64,000 bases of DNA from Lentilitoribacter sp039986595 (GCA_039986595.1 JBDWQJ010000004.1:310001-374000), one strand, 5' to 3'; shown: positions 27,140 through 36,537, numbered from the stretch's first letter. The notes: generated from the letters alone by a model not told the origin. Translations and numbers: made by a program.

Positions 27140-28375
27140 TTAGAATGATGATGGCGAGGCTTGTATGGTGATAGCTTTACCATTCTCAACTTTGAAGATT
27201 GCCAATCCACGTTCATTTCGCCCATCGGCTAAGAAGCGGAATACCCCTGACGCACCAATGAAGCCTTGGCGGCGTTCAATCTCAGTGCGTGTTATCTGAC
27301 GACCGGGATTTTCGCGTAGTAATCCACCCACAAGCAATACAGCATCATAACCAAGGGCAGCATTTACTGTAGGCTCACTGCCATAGCGTTGAGCGTAACG
27401 CTGTTTGAAAACTTCAAAACGCGTTTGATCCATATCAGCAAATATCGCACCTTGAAGATCAGGTGCGGATAGATTTGAATTTCGCCATTGGCCTGTGCCC
27501 ATCAATAGCTTTTGCGACAAGTCAACACCTGCACGTTTCAGCTGACGGGCGATCACGACCGGTGAGTTACCACCATCAGGAATAAAGATTACATCTGCTT
27601 GTTTTGCTGCTTCGACTAACTCATTGATCGCAGATTGCACAGAATCATTATTGTATTGATACTTCGATATGGCCAATAAAGTGCCACCTTGTGCCTGCAA
27701 CGACGAGCGAAGTTTGCGTTCAACAAGAGAACCATATGCACCTGATGGAACAATGGCAGCAAATGTGCGCCTTCCTTGCGCCAAGGCAAAATCAATCGAT
27801 TTGCCAATGAGCTGATCAGGTAGGAATGAAATGAGATAACCACCTGGACCCGCTGCGGTTGGATCTGATGAGAAGCCAATGAGCGGACGGTTTGTTTGCG
27901 CTATGATTGAACGCGCCGATGTTACCGAACTTGAAAACACCGGACCAAGGACAACGGATGAGCCTTCATTGATGGCTTCCTCGGTGGCTGTAATCGCACC
28001 TGCGGGCGTACCAGCAGTATCTTTGATAACAAGTTCCATCACATTGGTACCGAGATCTTCAATAGCAAGCTCAGCAGCATTACGTAATTGCTTTGCAACA
28101 GCTGCACCATTTCCCGGCGCTGTGCGCGGCACTAAAAAAGCTATGCGGGCAGGGCCGAAACCTAGAACTTCACCAACCGCTGATCCAGTTTTAATTGGCA
28201 AGGTGCCCACTTGTTCAACCACAGGTGTGGTTGTTGTGTCTTGGTTTAGGCCAAAATTAGTCACACCTGATTGGCAACTGGTCAAGACAACAGCTGTCGC
28301 GAACAACGATAAAAATATCGTTATTTTGTGCTTAAATGCACTCAAGTTTATGAGTTCCAACAGTTTGTCGAACAT
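27140..28375 (-). CDS. LpoA-like penicillin-binding-protein activator lipoprotein
   Basis: A 411-residue lipoprotein with a hydrophobic signal segment and a lipobox (VVLTSC, Cys at about residue 34), followed by a periplasmic-binding-protein fold like that of branched-chain amino-acid receptors. This matches the family annotated as penicillin-binding protein activators, the C-terminal part of E. coli LpoA, which stimulates PBP1a. Support comes from context: it is divergent from rsmI-yraN, and in E. coli rsmI (yraL), lpoA and yraN are also neighbours. An AGGGA site precedes the ATG. Role in this organism is inferred. Confidence 0.83.
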   Translation of the reverse strand: MFDKLLELINLSAFKHKITIFLSLFATAVVLTSCQSGVTNFGLNQDTTTTPVVEQVGTLPIKTGSAVGEVLGFGPARIAFLVPRTAPGNGAAVAKQLRNAAELAIEDLGTNVMELVIKDTAGTPAGAITATEEAINEGSSVVLGPVFSSSVTSARSIIAQTNRPLIGFSSDPTAAGPGGYLISFLPDQLIGKSIDFALAQGRRTFAAIVPSGAYGSLVERKLRSSLQAQGGTLLAISKYQYNNDSVQSAINELVEAAKQADVIFIPDGGNSPVVIARQLKRAGVDLSQKLLMGTGQWRNSNLSAPDLQGAIFADMDQTRFEVFKQRYAQRYGSEPTVNAALGYDAVLLVGGLLRENPGRQITRTEIERRQGFIGASGVFRFLADGRNERGLAIFKVENGKAITIQASPSSF

Positions 28376-28518
28376 AATCCCTGCCCAAAGAAAATTACCC
28401 TTACAAAAGGCCTTCTATCGCAAGTGTTGCCCGCTGACCAGCAACGAATTGCAATCACTATTGTAATTCTGCCCAATAGTTTTAAAAAAGACACAGTTCT
28501 TCTAAAGGGTTTGGCTTC

Positions 28519-29406
28519 ATGACTGGCAACAATTACCGCATTCACTCCGTCGAGTTTGATGCAAAGCCGATAGATCAAGGTCTGTATATTGTTGCAACAC
28601 CCATAGGAAATTTATCTGATATCACTGTGCGCTCACTTGAAGTCTTAGCACGCTGCGATGTGATCGCCTGCGAAGACACGCGCACCAGCCGCAAGCTTTT
28701 AGACCGTTATCAGATCACCACACGCACCGTTGCTTATCATGAGCATAATGCTGAATTTGCAAGCGGGAAAATTATTGAAGCGCTTGATGAAGGCAAAACA
28801 ATTGCTGTTATCTCTGATGCTGGCACACCGCTAATTTCTGATCCGGGATTTCGAGTGGTCAACGATGCAATTGCCGCTGGACACAAGGTAATCCCGGTTC
28901 CTGGCGCATCATCAGTTTTAACCGCATTAATGGCCGCAGGCTTACCAACCGATAGTTTTTATTATGCCGGCTTCTTACCCAATAAAGAAAAAGCACGTAC
29001 GGACCGCTTCAAAGAGCTGGGCCCGATGAAAGCCACGTTAGTATTTTTTGAATCTCCACACAGAATTACAGCGTCTTTAAAAAACGCAATATCCGTTTTA
29101 GGCGAGGATCGCCAAGCATGCATCTGTCGCGAACTCACCAAAAGCCATGAGGAATTTGCCAAGGGTAGTTTAAAGGAGCTTCACGAAATCTTTGAAGCAC
29201 GCAATGTCAAAGGTGAGGTTGTTTTGGTGATTGCACCGCCACAAGAGGAAGAGGTTGATCTTGATGAAGACATCACGCCGCTTTTGATGAAACTCGCATC
29301 TGAAATGTCAACAAGTCAGGCTGCCAGCGAAGCTTCACGCATTACCGGTCGATCGCGCAAAGAGCTTTATCAACAATTGCTGACGCTTAAGGGCGATGGT
29401 GATTGA
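28519..29406 (+). CDS. rsmI: 16S rRNA (cytidine-1402-2'-O)-methyltransferase RsmI
   Basis: Methylates the ribose of C1402 in the decoding centre of 16S rRNA. The 295-residue protein has the tetrapyrrole-methylase fold: LYIVATPIGNLSDIT, the CEDTRTSRKLL motif, VISDAGTPLISDPGF and VPGASSVLTALMAAGLP. It starts 143 bp from the divergent lipoprotein gene. The final base of its stop is the first base of the yraN ATG. Confidence 0.95.
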   Translation: MTGNNYRIHSVEFDAKPIDQGLYIVATPIGNLSDITVRSLEVLARCDVIACEDTRTSRKLLDRYQITTRTVAYHEHNAEFASGKIIEALDEGKTIAVISDAGTPLISDPGFRVVNDAIAAGHKVIPVPGASSVLTALMAAGLPTDSFYYAGFLPNKEKARTDRFKELGPMKATLVFFESPHRITASLKNAISVLGEDRQACICRELTKSHEEFAKGSLKELHEIFEARNVKGEVVLVIAPPQEEEVDLDEDITPLLMKLASEMSTSQAASEASRITGRSRKELYQQLLTLKGDGD

Positions 29407-29774
29407 TGAACAATAAATCAGTAAAACATGCCCGTAGAAAAGCAAATTTAAAAGGGCATTTTGCTGAATATTATGCAGCGTTTTATCTCATGCTAAAAGG
29501 CTATCGTATCGCAAATTTGCGTTACAAAACTAAACTTGGGGAAATCGATATCATTGCTCGCAAGCGAGACTTAGCGATCTTTATTGAAGTTAAAGCCCGC
29601 GCTGATTTGCAAAAGGGTATTGATGCTGTTCCCTACCAATCCCAAACCAGAATTAAGAACGCCAGCGATCTGTGGCTCGCCAAACAAAAGAACCCACATC
29701 TGATTTCTCAGAGATATGACATCATTGTTGTCCGTCCTTTACGGTGGCCGGTACATTTTTTGGATGCTTTTTAA
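29406..29774 (+). CDS. YraN-family (UPF0102) endonuclease-like protein
   Basis: A 122-residue protein with the restriction-endonuclease-like core GEIDIIARKRDLAIFIEVKAR, the E-X-K pattern of that fold. YraN proteins are presumed nucleases of unknown target. ATG 29406 shares one base with the rsmI stop, which implies coupled translation; TTG 29403 is the formal upstream alternative. gshB follows 62 bp later. Family secure, function not. Confidence 0.87.
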   Translation: MNNKSVKHARRKANLKGHFAEYYAAFYLMLKGYRIANLRYKTKLGEIDIIARKRDLAIFIEVKARADLQKGIDAVPYQSQTRIKNASDLWLAKQKNPHLISQRYDIIVVRPLRWPVHFLDAF

Positions 29775-29836
29775 GCTGATCTATTGAAAACTACATCCGA
29801 TTGATCCTATCTGGGATAACAACAAGGAATGCACCA

Positions 29837-30787
29837 ATGGCTCAAATAAAAAATGTCGCGGTCCAAATGGACCATGTTTCAACAATCTCTATCGATGGCG
29901 ACACGACATTTGCGCTTTCTATTGAGGCGCAGTCGCGCGGATATAATCTATTCCACTATACGCCAGACCGTTTAAGCCAACGCGATGGCAAAGTGTATGC
30001 AAGTATGGAAGCCATGACATTGCGTGACGTTGAAGGTAATCATTATACGCTTGGCGAACGTCAACGCATTTCTTTGGAAGAGATGGATGTTGTTTTGCTA
30101 AGGCAAGATCCGCCATTTGATATGAACTATATCACGAGCACGCATTTGCTGGAACAAGTTCACCCAAAAACGCTTGTTGTTAATGACCCTGCATGGGTGC
30201 GCAATTCGCCTGAGAAGATATTTGTAACAGAGTTTGCAGACTTAATGCCAAAAACTCTTATTACGAAAGATGCTGAGGAAATAATCGCCTTCAGAGAAGA
30301 AGTTGGTGATATGATTTTAAAGCCACTTTATGGCAATGGAGGCGCAGGCGTATTCCATCTTCGCTCTGATGACAAAAACCTTTCCTCTCTGCTTGAAATG
30401 TTTGGCGATCTTTATGTTGAGCCTTATATCGCCCAGCAATATCTGCCGCAGGTTCGCGCTGGCGATAAACGTATTATCCTAATCGAAGGTGAAGCGGTTG
30501 GAGCGATTAATCGCGTTCCAGCTGAAGGTGATGCCAGATCAAACATGCATGTGGGTGGTAAGGCAACCGCGATTGATCTAACCGACCGTGACAAAGAAAT
30601 TTGTGCTCGAATTGGTCCCGCGCTACGTGAACGCGGCTTTACACTGGTTGGAATTGATGTGATCGGCGATTATATGACCGAGATCAATGTCACCTCACCA
30701 ACAGGTGTACGTGAAGTTAAAAAGTTTGGCGGTGCGGATATTGCAAGCCTGTTCTGGGATGCGGTTGAAAAGCGTTTTAATCAATAA
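29837..30787 (+). CDS. gshB: Glutathione synthetase
   Basis: Joins gamma-glutamylcysteine and glycine with ATP. The ATP-grasp protein has 316 residues from ATG 29837, which has an AAGGA site nine bases upstream; the frame is open to 29801. Motifs are VLLRQDPPFDMNYI, the ILKPLYGNGGAGVF ATP-binding loop and the NVTSPTGVRE metal-binding end. It is followed by the comM control region. Confidence 0.95.
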   Translation: MAQIKNVAVQMDHVSTISIDGDTTFALSIEAQSRGYNLFHYTPDRLSQRDGKVYASMEAMTLRDVEGNHYTLGERQRISLEEMDVVLLRQDPPFDMNYITSTHLLEQVHPKTLVVNDPAWVRNSPEKIFVTEFADLMPKTLITKDAEEIIAFREEVGDMILKPLYGNGGAGVFHLRSDDKNLSSLLEMFGDLYVEPYIAQQYLPQVRAGDKRIILIEGEAVGAINRVPAEGDARSNMHVGGKATAIDLTDRDKEICARIGPALRERGFTLVGIDVIGDYMTEINVTSPTGVREVKKFGGADIASLFWDAVEKRFNQ

Positions 30788-30799
30788 GCATAATATTTC

Positions 30800-30814
30800 G
30801 TTCCAGAAATGTTC
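30800..30814. promoter_or_regulatory. LexA (SOS) box 1 upstream of comM
   Basis: GTTCCAGAAATGTTC is an exact GTTC-N7-GTTC match, the form of LexA site known in alphaproteobacteria. It lies 138 bp before the comM ATG, in the gap after gshB. Confidence 0.6.
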
Positions 30815-30871
30815 TAAATTCGTAAGCAATTACAACCTCAGACAACTTAAAGTGAGCCTTTCTCGCATTTT

Positions 30872-30886
30872 GTTCACATAATGTTC
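30872..30886. promoter_or_regulatory. LexA (SOS) box 2 upstream of comM
   Basis: GTTCACATAATGTTC is a second exact GTTC-N7-GTTC site, 66 bp before the ATG. It directly touches a possible promoter: TTGTTA (30887-30892), 18 bp, TATAGT (30911-30916). Confidence 0.7.
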
Positions 30887-30952
30887 TTGTTATATGCACT
30901 TATATATGCGTATAGTTATGAATATTCACGTAAATAGTGTATTGAGGGTGTA

Positions 30953-32485
30953 ATGGTTTCTCACGTTAAGACAGTCGCATTTCAAGGCATTGAGGCTTTA
31001 CCCGTTGATGTACAGGTGATGATTGCGCCTGGTAAAATTGGCATGCAAATTGTCGGGTTGCCCGATAAGGCTGTTGCAGAAAGTCGAGAGCGCGTGCAGG
31101 CAGCTTTGCATGCGTCTGGATTGGCGTTACCTGCTAAAAAAGTCACAATTAATCTAGCGCCTGCTGACTTACCTAAAGAAGGCTCGCACTTTGATCTGCC
31201 TATAGCGCTGGGTTTAATGGCAGCGTTGGGCGCAATTCCATCCGATGCGTTACAAAGCTATGTCGTATTGGGTGAATTAGCGCTCGACGGCACCATATCA
31301 CCCGTTGCAGGTGCTTTGCCTGCTGCGATTGGGGCAAATGCGATGGATTGCGGCTTGATCTGTCCACATGCTTGCGGCTCTGAGGCTGCATGGGCAAGTG
31401 AAGATATGGATATTCTTGCACCGCAAAGCTTGATTGCCGTTGCCAACCATTTCCGCGGTACGCAAGTGCTGACACGGCCAAAGCCAACGCGGTATGAAGC
31501 GGTGAAAGACCTACCTGATCTTGCAGACATAAAGGGGCAAGAAACAGCCAAACGTGCCTTAGAAGTCGCAGCAGCCGGCGGACATAATTTACTCATGGTG
31601 GGACCACCTGGCTCCGGTAAATCAATGTTAGCTTCAAGACTATCATCGATCCTGCCGCCGCTATCTCCTGCAGAACTGTTGGATGTATCGATGGTACATT
31701 CTATCGCCGGCCAACTTGCAGGTGGCAAGCTTACCGATCAACGCCCTTTTAGAGCACCTCATCACTCAGCGACAATGGCGGCGATGGTGGGTGGTGGCGC
31801 GAAAGCGAGACCGGGCGAAGTTTCCATGGCACATAAAGGCGTGTTGTTTCTTGATGAGTTTCCTGAATTTTCACCACAAGTTTTAGATTCATTGCGCCAA
31901 CCGCTTGAAACATCAAACTGTATCATTGCGCGCGCTAATCACCGGGTGAACTACCCTGCCGATATTCAACTGATCGCCGCTATGAACCCCTGCCGCTGCG
32001 GGATGGCAGGAGAACCGGGACGAACATGCGCGCGCGGATCCCGCTGTAAAACAGATTATCAGGGAAGAATTTCTGGTCCTTTGCTTGATCGGATTGATTT
32101 GCGAATTGATGTGCCAGCCGTTACAGCGATGGATCTTATTCAACCCAAACCATCAGAGAAAAGCGAGATCGTTGCCCTAAGGGTGTTGCGTGCACGTAAT
32201 ATGCAGATCGAACGCTATCGCAGTTTGGGTCATCCCGAAATTACGTTAAATGCAAGATGCCCCACAGCTCAAATAGAACAGGTCGCAAAAATGGATGCAG
32301 AAGGGACAGCTTTGTTAAATGAAGCAGCGCAAAAAATGTTGTTTTCAGCGCGTGCTTATCATCGTGTGTTAAAAGTCGCGCGCACATTGGCCGATCTTGA
32401 TAACTCACCTATCGTCAAACGCATTCATCTAGCAGAAGCGATATCATACCGGATTGCGGGTGAACGATTGATGGAAAATGCTTAA
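30953..32485 (+). CDS. comM: ComM/YifB-family AAA+ ATPase (Mg-chelatase-like)
   Basis: A ring helicase that, in natural transformation, promotes branch migration during uptake of DNA; it is also present in non-competent bacteria. The 510 residues comprise an N-terminal Lon-protease-like S5 domain (about 1-165), the Mg-chelatase ATPase with Walker A GPPGSGKS near 221 and the FLDEFPEF Walker B, and a C-terminal domain. The segment NPCRCG with clustered Cys is family-typical. A GAGGG site precedes the ATG. Two LexA boxes upstream imply induction by DNA damage. Confidence 0.92.
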   Translation: MVSHVKTVAFQGIEALPVDVQVMIAPGKIGMQIVGLPDKAVAESRERVQAALHASGLALPAKKVTINLAPADLPKEGSHFDLPIALGLMAALGAIPSDALQSYVVLGELALDGTISPVAGALPAAIGANAMDCGLICPHACGSEAAWASEDMDILAPQSLIAVANHFRGTQVLTRPKPTRYEAVKDLPDLADIKGQETAKRALEVAAAGGHNLLMVGPPGSGKSMLASRLSSILPPLSPAELLDVSMVHSIAGQLAGGKLTDQRPFRAPHHSATMAAMVGGGAKARPGEVSMAHKGVLFLDEFPEFSPQVLDSLRQPLETSNCIIARANHRVNYPADIQLIAAMNPCRCGMAGEPGRTCARGSRCKTDYQGRISGPLLDRIDLRIDVPAVTAMDLIQPKPSEKSEIVALRVLRARNMQIERYRSLGHPEITLNARCPTAQIEQVAKMDAEGTALLNEAAQKMLFSARAYHRVLKVARTLADLDNSPIVKRIHLAEAISYRIAGERLMENA

Positions 32486-32503
32486 AAATAGGCGTTTATC
32501 CAA

Positions 32504-32959
32504 TCAGCTCACACCTGTGGAGCCAAACCCACCTGCGCCGCGCTCAGTTTTACCAAGTTCTGACACTTCGGTTAACGTTGCTTGGGTCACCGGCGCAACA
32601 ACCATCTGCGCAATGCGCATACCGCGCGAGATCTCAAAATTCTCTAATCCCAGATTAATCAGAAGCACTTTGATCTCGCCGCGATAATCACTATCAATCG
32701 TTCCAGGTGTGTTTAAACAAGTAACACCATTCTTAAAAGCCAACCCTGATCGCGGTCTAATCTGGACTTCGTATCCTTGCGGGATCTCAAATATTAATCC
32801 AGTTGGCACAAGAACTCGTTGATTGGGTGACAAAGTGAGTTTTTCATCCTCTAGAACCGCGGCGCGAATATCCATGCCAGCCGAACCTTTTGTCTCATAA
32901 GAGGGCAGTTCCAGCCCATCAGCATGATCTAAACGCATTATGTTTATCGTTGGAGCCAT
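32504..32959 (-). CDS. dut: Deoxyuridine 5'-triphosphate nucleotidohydrolase
   Basis: Hydrolyses dUTP to dUMP, which keeps uracil out of DNA. A trimeric enzyme of 151 residues, with motifs KGSAGMDIRA, PRSGLA, GTIDSDYRGEIKV and the C-terminal Gly-rich P-loop-like GAGGFGSTG, in order. ATG 32959 is preceded by AAGG at good distance; the frame extends two codons to a GTG. The gene converges with comM, with 18 bp between the stops. Confidence 0.94.
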   Translation of the reverse strand: MAPTINIMRLDHADGLELPSYETKGSAGMDIRAAVLEDEKLTLSPNQRVLVPTGLIFEIPQGYEVQIRPRSGLAFKNGVTCLNTPGTIDSDYRGEIKVLLINLGLENFEISRGMRIAQMVVAPVTQATLTEVSELGKTERGAGGFGSTGVS

Positions 32960-33077
32960 TTTCACCCACCCTTCTCGTGCAATTCATCCATAGATTTCTC
33001 TTTTCTTCGTCCACGTCAATTGCATCTTTCTTGCCAAGGCGCTAGAAGTTCGCTCAATCAACAGGATTTCATATATT

Positions 33078-34658
33078 ATGCCCGAAACGCTCTCAGAAGC
33101 GGTGGCACGCCGCCGAACATTTGCGATTATTTCTCACCCCGATGCTGGTAAAACAACATTGACCGAAAAACTATTGCTTTTTGGGGGTGCTATTCAGCTC
33201 GCAGGTGAAGTGAAAGCAAAGAAAGATCGTATTCAAACACGCTCTGATTGGATGAAAATTGAAAGAGAACGCGGTATTTCTGTTGTCACTTCGGTGATGA
33301 CATTTGAATACAACAATCACGTTTTCAATCTGCTTGATACACCGGGTCACGAAGATTTTGCCGATGACACCTATCGTACATTAACGGCGGTGGATGCGGC
33401 CGTGATGGTGGTGGATGCTGCCAAAGGTATTGAGCCACGTACGCTCAAATTATTTGAGGTTTGCCGCTTGCGCGACATACCAATTATAACTTTTGTCAAC
33501 AAAATGGACCGCGAAGCACGTGATATATTTGAAATACTTGATGAGATTGAAGAAAAACTAGCGCTGGATACAGCGCCAATCACTTGGCCAATTGGACAAG
33601 GGAAATCCTTCTCTGGCACTTATCATTTAGCAAATAATCAAGTTCGCCGAAATGACAGCGAAGAGGAAACCACGCCCGTGAATGGCCCTGAGGCTGATGG
33701 TGCTTCTGGTCTTCTGCCCGAGCATGAGCGCGAAGCCTTTGTTGAAGGGTGCAGCCTTGCGATGGAAGCCTGCAATCCGTTTGATCAAGAAGCATTTTTA
33801 GCGGGTCACTTATCGCCTGTGTTTTTTGGATCTGCACTTCGCAATTTTGGAGTACGTGACCTTATCAATGCATTGGGCAAACATGCACCTCCCCCACGTT
33901 CACAAGTTGCTGATACGCGCACTGTTGAAGCGACTGACGAAAAAATGTCTGCGTTTGTATTTAAAATTCAAGCCAATATGGATCCAAATCATAGAGACAG
34001 AATTGCCTTTGTGCGCGTGTGTTCTGGCCGCTTAAAACGCGGTATGAAAGCGCGTTTGGCGCGCACAACTAAACAGATGAGCCTGTCAGCACCTCAGTTC
34101 TTTTTCGCTTCTCAACGCCAATTGGCAGACACCGCTTATGCTGGCGATGTGGTTGGCATTCCCAACCACGGAACTTTACGTATTGGTGACACACTCACCG
34201 ATGGTGAAGCATTGGTCTTCCAAGGGGTGCCGAACTTTGCGCCAGAAATTTTGCGCCGTGTGCATTTAGAAGATGCGATGAAAGCTAAAAAGCTAAAAGA
34301 AGCATTGCAACAAATGGCTGAAGAAGGGGTTGTTCAACTCTTCATTCCCGAAGATGGATCACCCGCAATTGTTGGCGTGGTGGGTGCCTTGCAGCTTGAT
34401 GTTCTCAAAGAGCGCTTGAAAGTTGAATATAATCTGCCTGTAAGCTTTGAAATGGCTCGCTTTGCGGTGTGCCGCTGGATTTCCGCAGAAAACGATAATG
34501 ACCTTGATACCTTTATTACAAACCACCGCGGAGATATCGCACGCGATTTGGATGGTGATCCGGTGTTCATGGCAAGTGATGCGTTTTCACTCAACTATGA
34601 AGCTGAACGTGCGCCATCCATCCGCATGATTGATATTAAAGAATATCAAACCCAATAG
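33078..34658 (+). CDS. prfC: Peptide chain release factor 3
   Basis: A GTPase that recycles RF1/RF2 from the ribosome after termination. The 526-residue sequence has G1 SHPDAGKTT, the G2 region ERGISVVTSVM, G3 DTPGHEDFADD and G4 VNKMDR, followed by the EF-G-like domains II and III. An insert rich in acidic residues after G4 (about residues 192-215) is unlike the E. coli protein, which otherwise matches in length. It is divergent from dut. Confidence 0.95.
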   Translation: MPETLSEAVARRRTFAIISHPDAGKTTLTEKLLLFGGAIQLAGEVKAKKDRIQTRSDWMKIERERGISVVTSVMTFEYNNHVFNLLDTPGHEDFADDTYRTLTAVDAAVMVVDAAKGIEPRTLKLFEVCRLRDIPIITFVNKMDREARDIFEILDEIEEKLALDTAPITWPIGQGKSFSGTYHLANNQVRRNDSEEETTPVNGPEADGASGLLPEHEREAFVEGCSLAMEACNPFDQEAFLAGHLSPVFFGSALRNFGVRDLINALGKHAPPPRSQVADTRTVEATDEKMSAFVFKIQANMDPNHRDRIAFVRVCSGRLKRGMKARLARTTKQMSLSAPQFFFASQRQLADTAYAGDVVGIPNHGTLRIGDTLTDGEALVFQGVPNFAPEILRRVHLEDAMKAKKLKEALQQMAEEGVVQLFIPEDGSPAIVGVVGALQLDVLKERLKVEYNLPVSFEMARFAVCRWISAENDNDLDTFITNHRGDIARDLDGDPVFMASDAFSLNYEAERAPSIRMIDIKEYQTQ

Positions 34659-34669
34659 TTTTTGATGAA

Positions 34670-34710
34670 ATAAGGTTTTCAGGCTCGTAATAAGGCTAGA
34701 ACAACCTTAT
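34670..34710. promoter_or_regulatory. Spaced inverted repeat between prfC and the peroxiredoxin gene
   Basis: ATAAGGTT (34670-34677) and its reverse complement AACCTTAT (34703-34710) flank 25 bases that include a further ATAAGGCT. This could be an operator for the downstream peroxide-defence gene, or a loose hairpin. Confidence 0.25.
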
Positions 34711-34720
34711 CTGTAATAGC

Positions 34721-34792
34721 ATGAAATTAGAAAAACAAAGCTCGTTGGGCAACCAAATTGATGCTTTGATGGCGCAGGAAAAAGGAGACTAA
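34721..34792 (+). other. Possible 23-codon leader ORF before peroxiredoxin
   Basis: ATG 34721 opens a frame for MKLEKQSSLGNQIDALMAQE plus three residues. Its TAA ends two bases before the peroxiredoxin ATG, so the ribosome site of that gene (AAAAAGGAG) is inside the small frame. No good ribosome site precedes it. A chance frame of this length is not unlikely. Confidence 0.2.
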
Positions 34793-34794
34793 AA

Positions 34795-35451
34795 ATGTCA
34801 CTTCGAATTAATGATACAGCACCAGATTTTACCGCTGAAACAACCCAAGGCACGATCAATTTTCACGATTGGATTGGTGATAGTTGGGCTGTGATGTTCT
34901 CGCATCCTAAGGATTTTACACCAGTTTGCACAACTGAACTTGGCGCTATGGCAGGTATTGCTGGTGAGTTTGAAAAACGCAATGTGAAAATTATTGGTAT
35001 TTCGGTTGACCCGGTTGATAGCCATGTAAAATGGAAAGCTGATATTAAAGCAGCAACAGGTCATGACGTTGATTATCCGCTCATTGCTGACAGCAAACTT
35101 GAAGTTGCGAAAGCTTTTAATATGTTGCCAGCAACCGAAGGTGACAGCTCAGAAGGCCGTACACCTGCCGACAACGCAACGGTGAGAACTGTATTTGTGA
35201 TTGGTCCTGATAAAAAGATCAAATTGATCTTAACATACCCAATGACAACGGGCCGTAATTTCAATGAAATTTTGCGCTCAATTGATTCCATGCAGCTGAC
35301 TGCAAATCACAAAGTTGCAACACCTGCGAACTGGGAACAAGGTGATGATGTTATCATCACAGCAGCGGTTTCAAATGAAGAAGCTACCGAAAAATTTGGT
35401 GAGTTTGAAACGGTTTTACCTTACCTTCGTAAGACAAAACAGCCAAAATAA
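34795..35451 (+). CDS. 1-Cys peroxiredoxin (Prx6/AhpC type)
   Basis: Reduces peroxides in the cytoplasm with a single active Cys, Cys45 in DFTPVCTTELGAMA. At 218 residues it has the long C-terminal domain of the Prx6 group (including YPMTTGRNFNEILR). No second resolving Cys is present, so the reductant is external; glutathione is plausible because gshB is present. A strong AGGAG site precedes the ATG. A good terminator follows the gene. Confidence 0.92.
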   Translation: MSLRINDTAPDFTAETTQGTINFHDWIGDSWAVMFSHPKDFTPVCTTELGAMAGIAGEFEKRNVKIIGISVDPVDSHVKWKADIKAATGHDVDYPLIADSKLEVAKAFNMLPATEGDSSEGRTPADNATVRTVFVIGPDKKIKLILTYPMTTGRNFNEILRSIDSMQLTANHKVATPANWEQGDDVIITAAVSNEEATEKFGEFETVLPYLRKTKQPK

Positions 35452-35470
35452 GCTGATCACATTGATGCGA

Positions 35471-35501
35471 AAAAGCGGCTCAAATCCAGAGCCGCTTTTT
35501 T
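35471..35501 (+). terminator. Intrinsic terminator after peroxiredoxin
   Basis: AAAGCGGCTC pairs with GAGCCGCTTT around a 7-base loop, followed by a T run. The A run on the other side makes it usable by the convergent pirin gene as well. Confidence 0.9.
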
Positions 35502-35506
35502 ATTGC

Positions 35507-36406
35507 TTAAACGAAATTACCCGATCTTAGATCACGCATTGCCTGGTGAATTTCTTCTTGTGTATTCATCACAATTGGACCATGCCAAGCAACAGGTTCT
35601 TCAATCGGTTTTCCTGACACCAGTAAAAATCGAATACCATGCTCACCTGATTGAACTGTAATTTCATCACCTTTATCAAAGACAACAAGCGTGCGATCAC
35701 CACTTAAATCACGCAGATGAACTTCTTCTCCGGCGATCTCTTTTTCAACCAAAACACCAAATGGACGTGATGCATCACGGAAGGTACCCGAACCTGCAAA
35801 GATGTAGGCGAAAGCTGATTTATAAGTATCAATCTTAAATCGTTTTTTCGTAAGTGGTGGCACAGAGATATCCAAAAATGTTGGCTCTGCTGCCACACCA
35901 TCAACGGGTCCGGTTTTGCCCCAAAAATCACCAATGATAACGCGTGCTGCGGTACCGTCATCATCAATTACAGTCGGGATCTCTTTTGAGGCGATATCCT
36001 GATAACGCGGATCAGTCATTTTTAAGCTTGAAGGCAGATTGGCCCAAAGTTGGAAACCATGCATCTTTCCATCCGCATCACCATGGGGCATTTCCTGATG
36101 CATAATACCGCGCCCAGCTGTCATCCATTGTACATCACCTGCACCCATTTCGCCGCGATTGCCAAGGCTATCACCATGCTCGACAGAACCTGCAAGCACA
36201 TATGTGATTGTTTCAATACCGCGATGGGGATGCCAGGGAAATCCATTTTGGTATTTCTCAGGATCGTCATTGCGAAAATCATCAAATAACAAAAATGGGT
36301 CTGCAAGTGTTGGGTCTTGAAACCCAAATGCGCGATGAAGATGAACCCCTGCGCCTTCCATTGTTGGAATGGCTTGTGTTTCAGATTTAATAGGTCTGAT
36401 AGACAT
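35507..36406 (-). CDS. Pirin-family cupin protein
   Basis: A 299-residue bicupin. The N-terminal cupin holds the metal-binding pattern seen as HPHRGIETITYVLAG and later MTAGRGIMHQEMP, as in human pirin and E. coli YhhW, some of which are quercetin dioxygenases. The true substrate in bacteria is mostly unknown. The gene is on the same strand as the Lrp-type regulator 131 bp upstream, which could control it. Confidence 0.87.
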   Translation of the reverse strand: MSIRPIKSETQAIPTMEGAGVHLHRAFGFQDPTLADPFLLFDDFRNDDPEKYQNGFPWHPHRGIETITYVLAGSVEHGDSLGNRGEMGAGDVQWMTAGRGIMHQEMPHGDADGKMHGFQLWANLPSSLKMTDPRYQDIASKEIPTVIDDDGTAARVIIGDFWGKTGPVDGVAAEPTFLDISVPPLTKKRFKIDTYKSAFAYIFAGSGTFRDASRPFGVLVEKEIAGEEVHLRDLSGDRTLVVFDKGDEITVQSGEHGIRFLLVSGKPIEEPVAWHGPIVMNTQEEIHQAMRDLRSGNFV

Positions 36407-36537
36407 GATCTTAATCCTTACATTCTTAGGCTTTGGGAACAGCCATGATATGCGGTTAATATAAACCTATTCCAAAGGACAACAAGCAGCTGACTTTACG
36501 ACAATTTGTATCTAAATTTGCAACAATCGCGATGATG

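Noticed and set aside
35473..35497. tRNA-like sequence with a TCAAATCC segment
   Set aside because: It is the loop and arm of the peroxiredoxin terminator; there is no cloverleaf.
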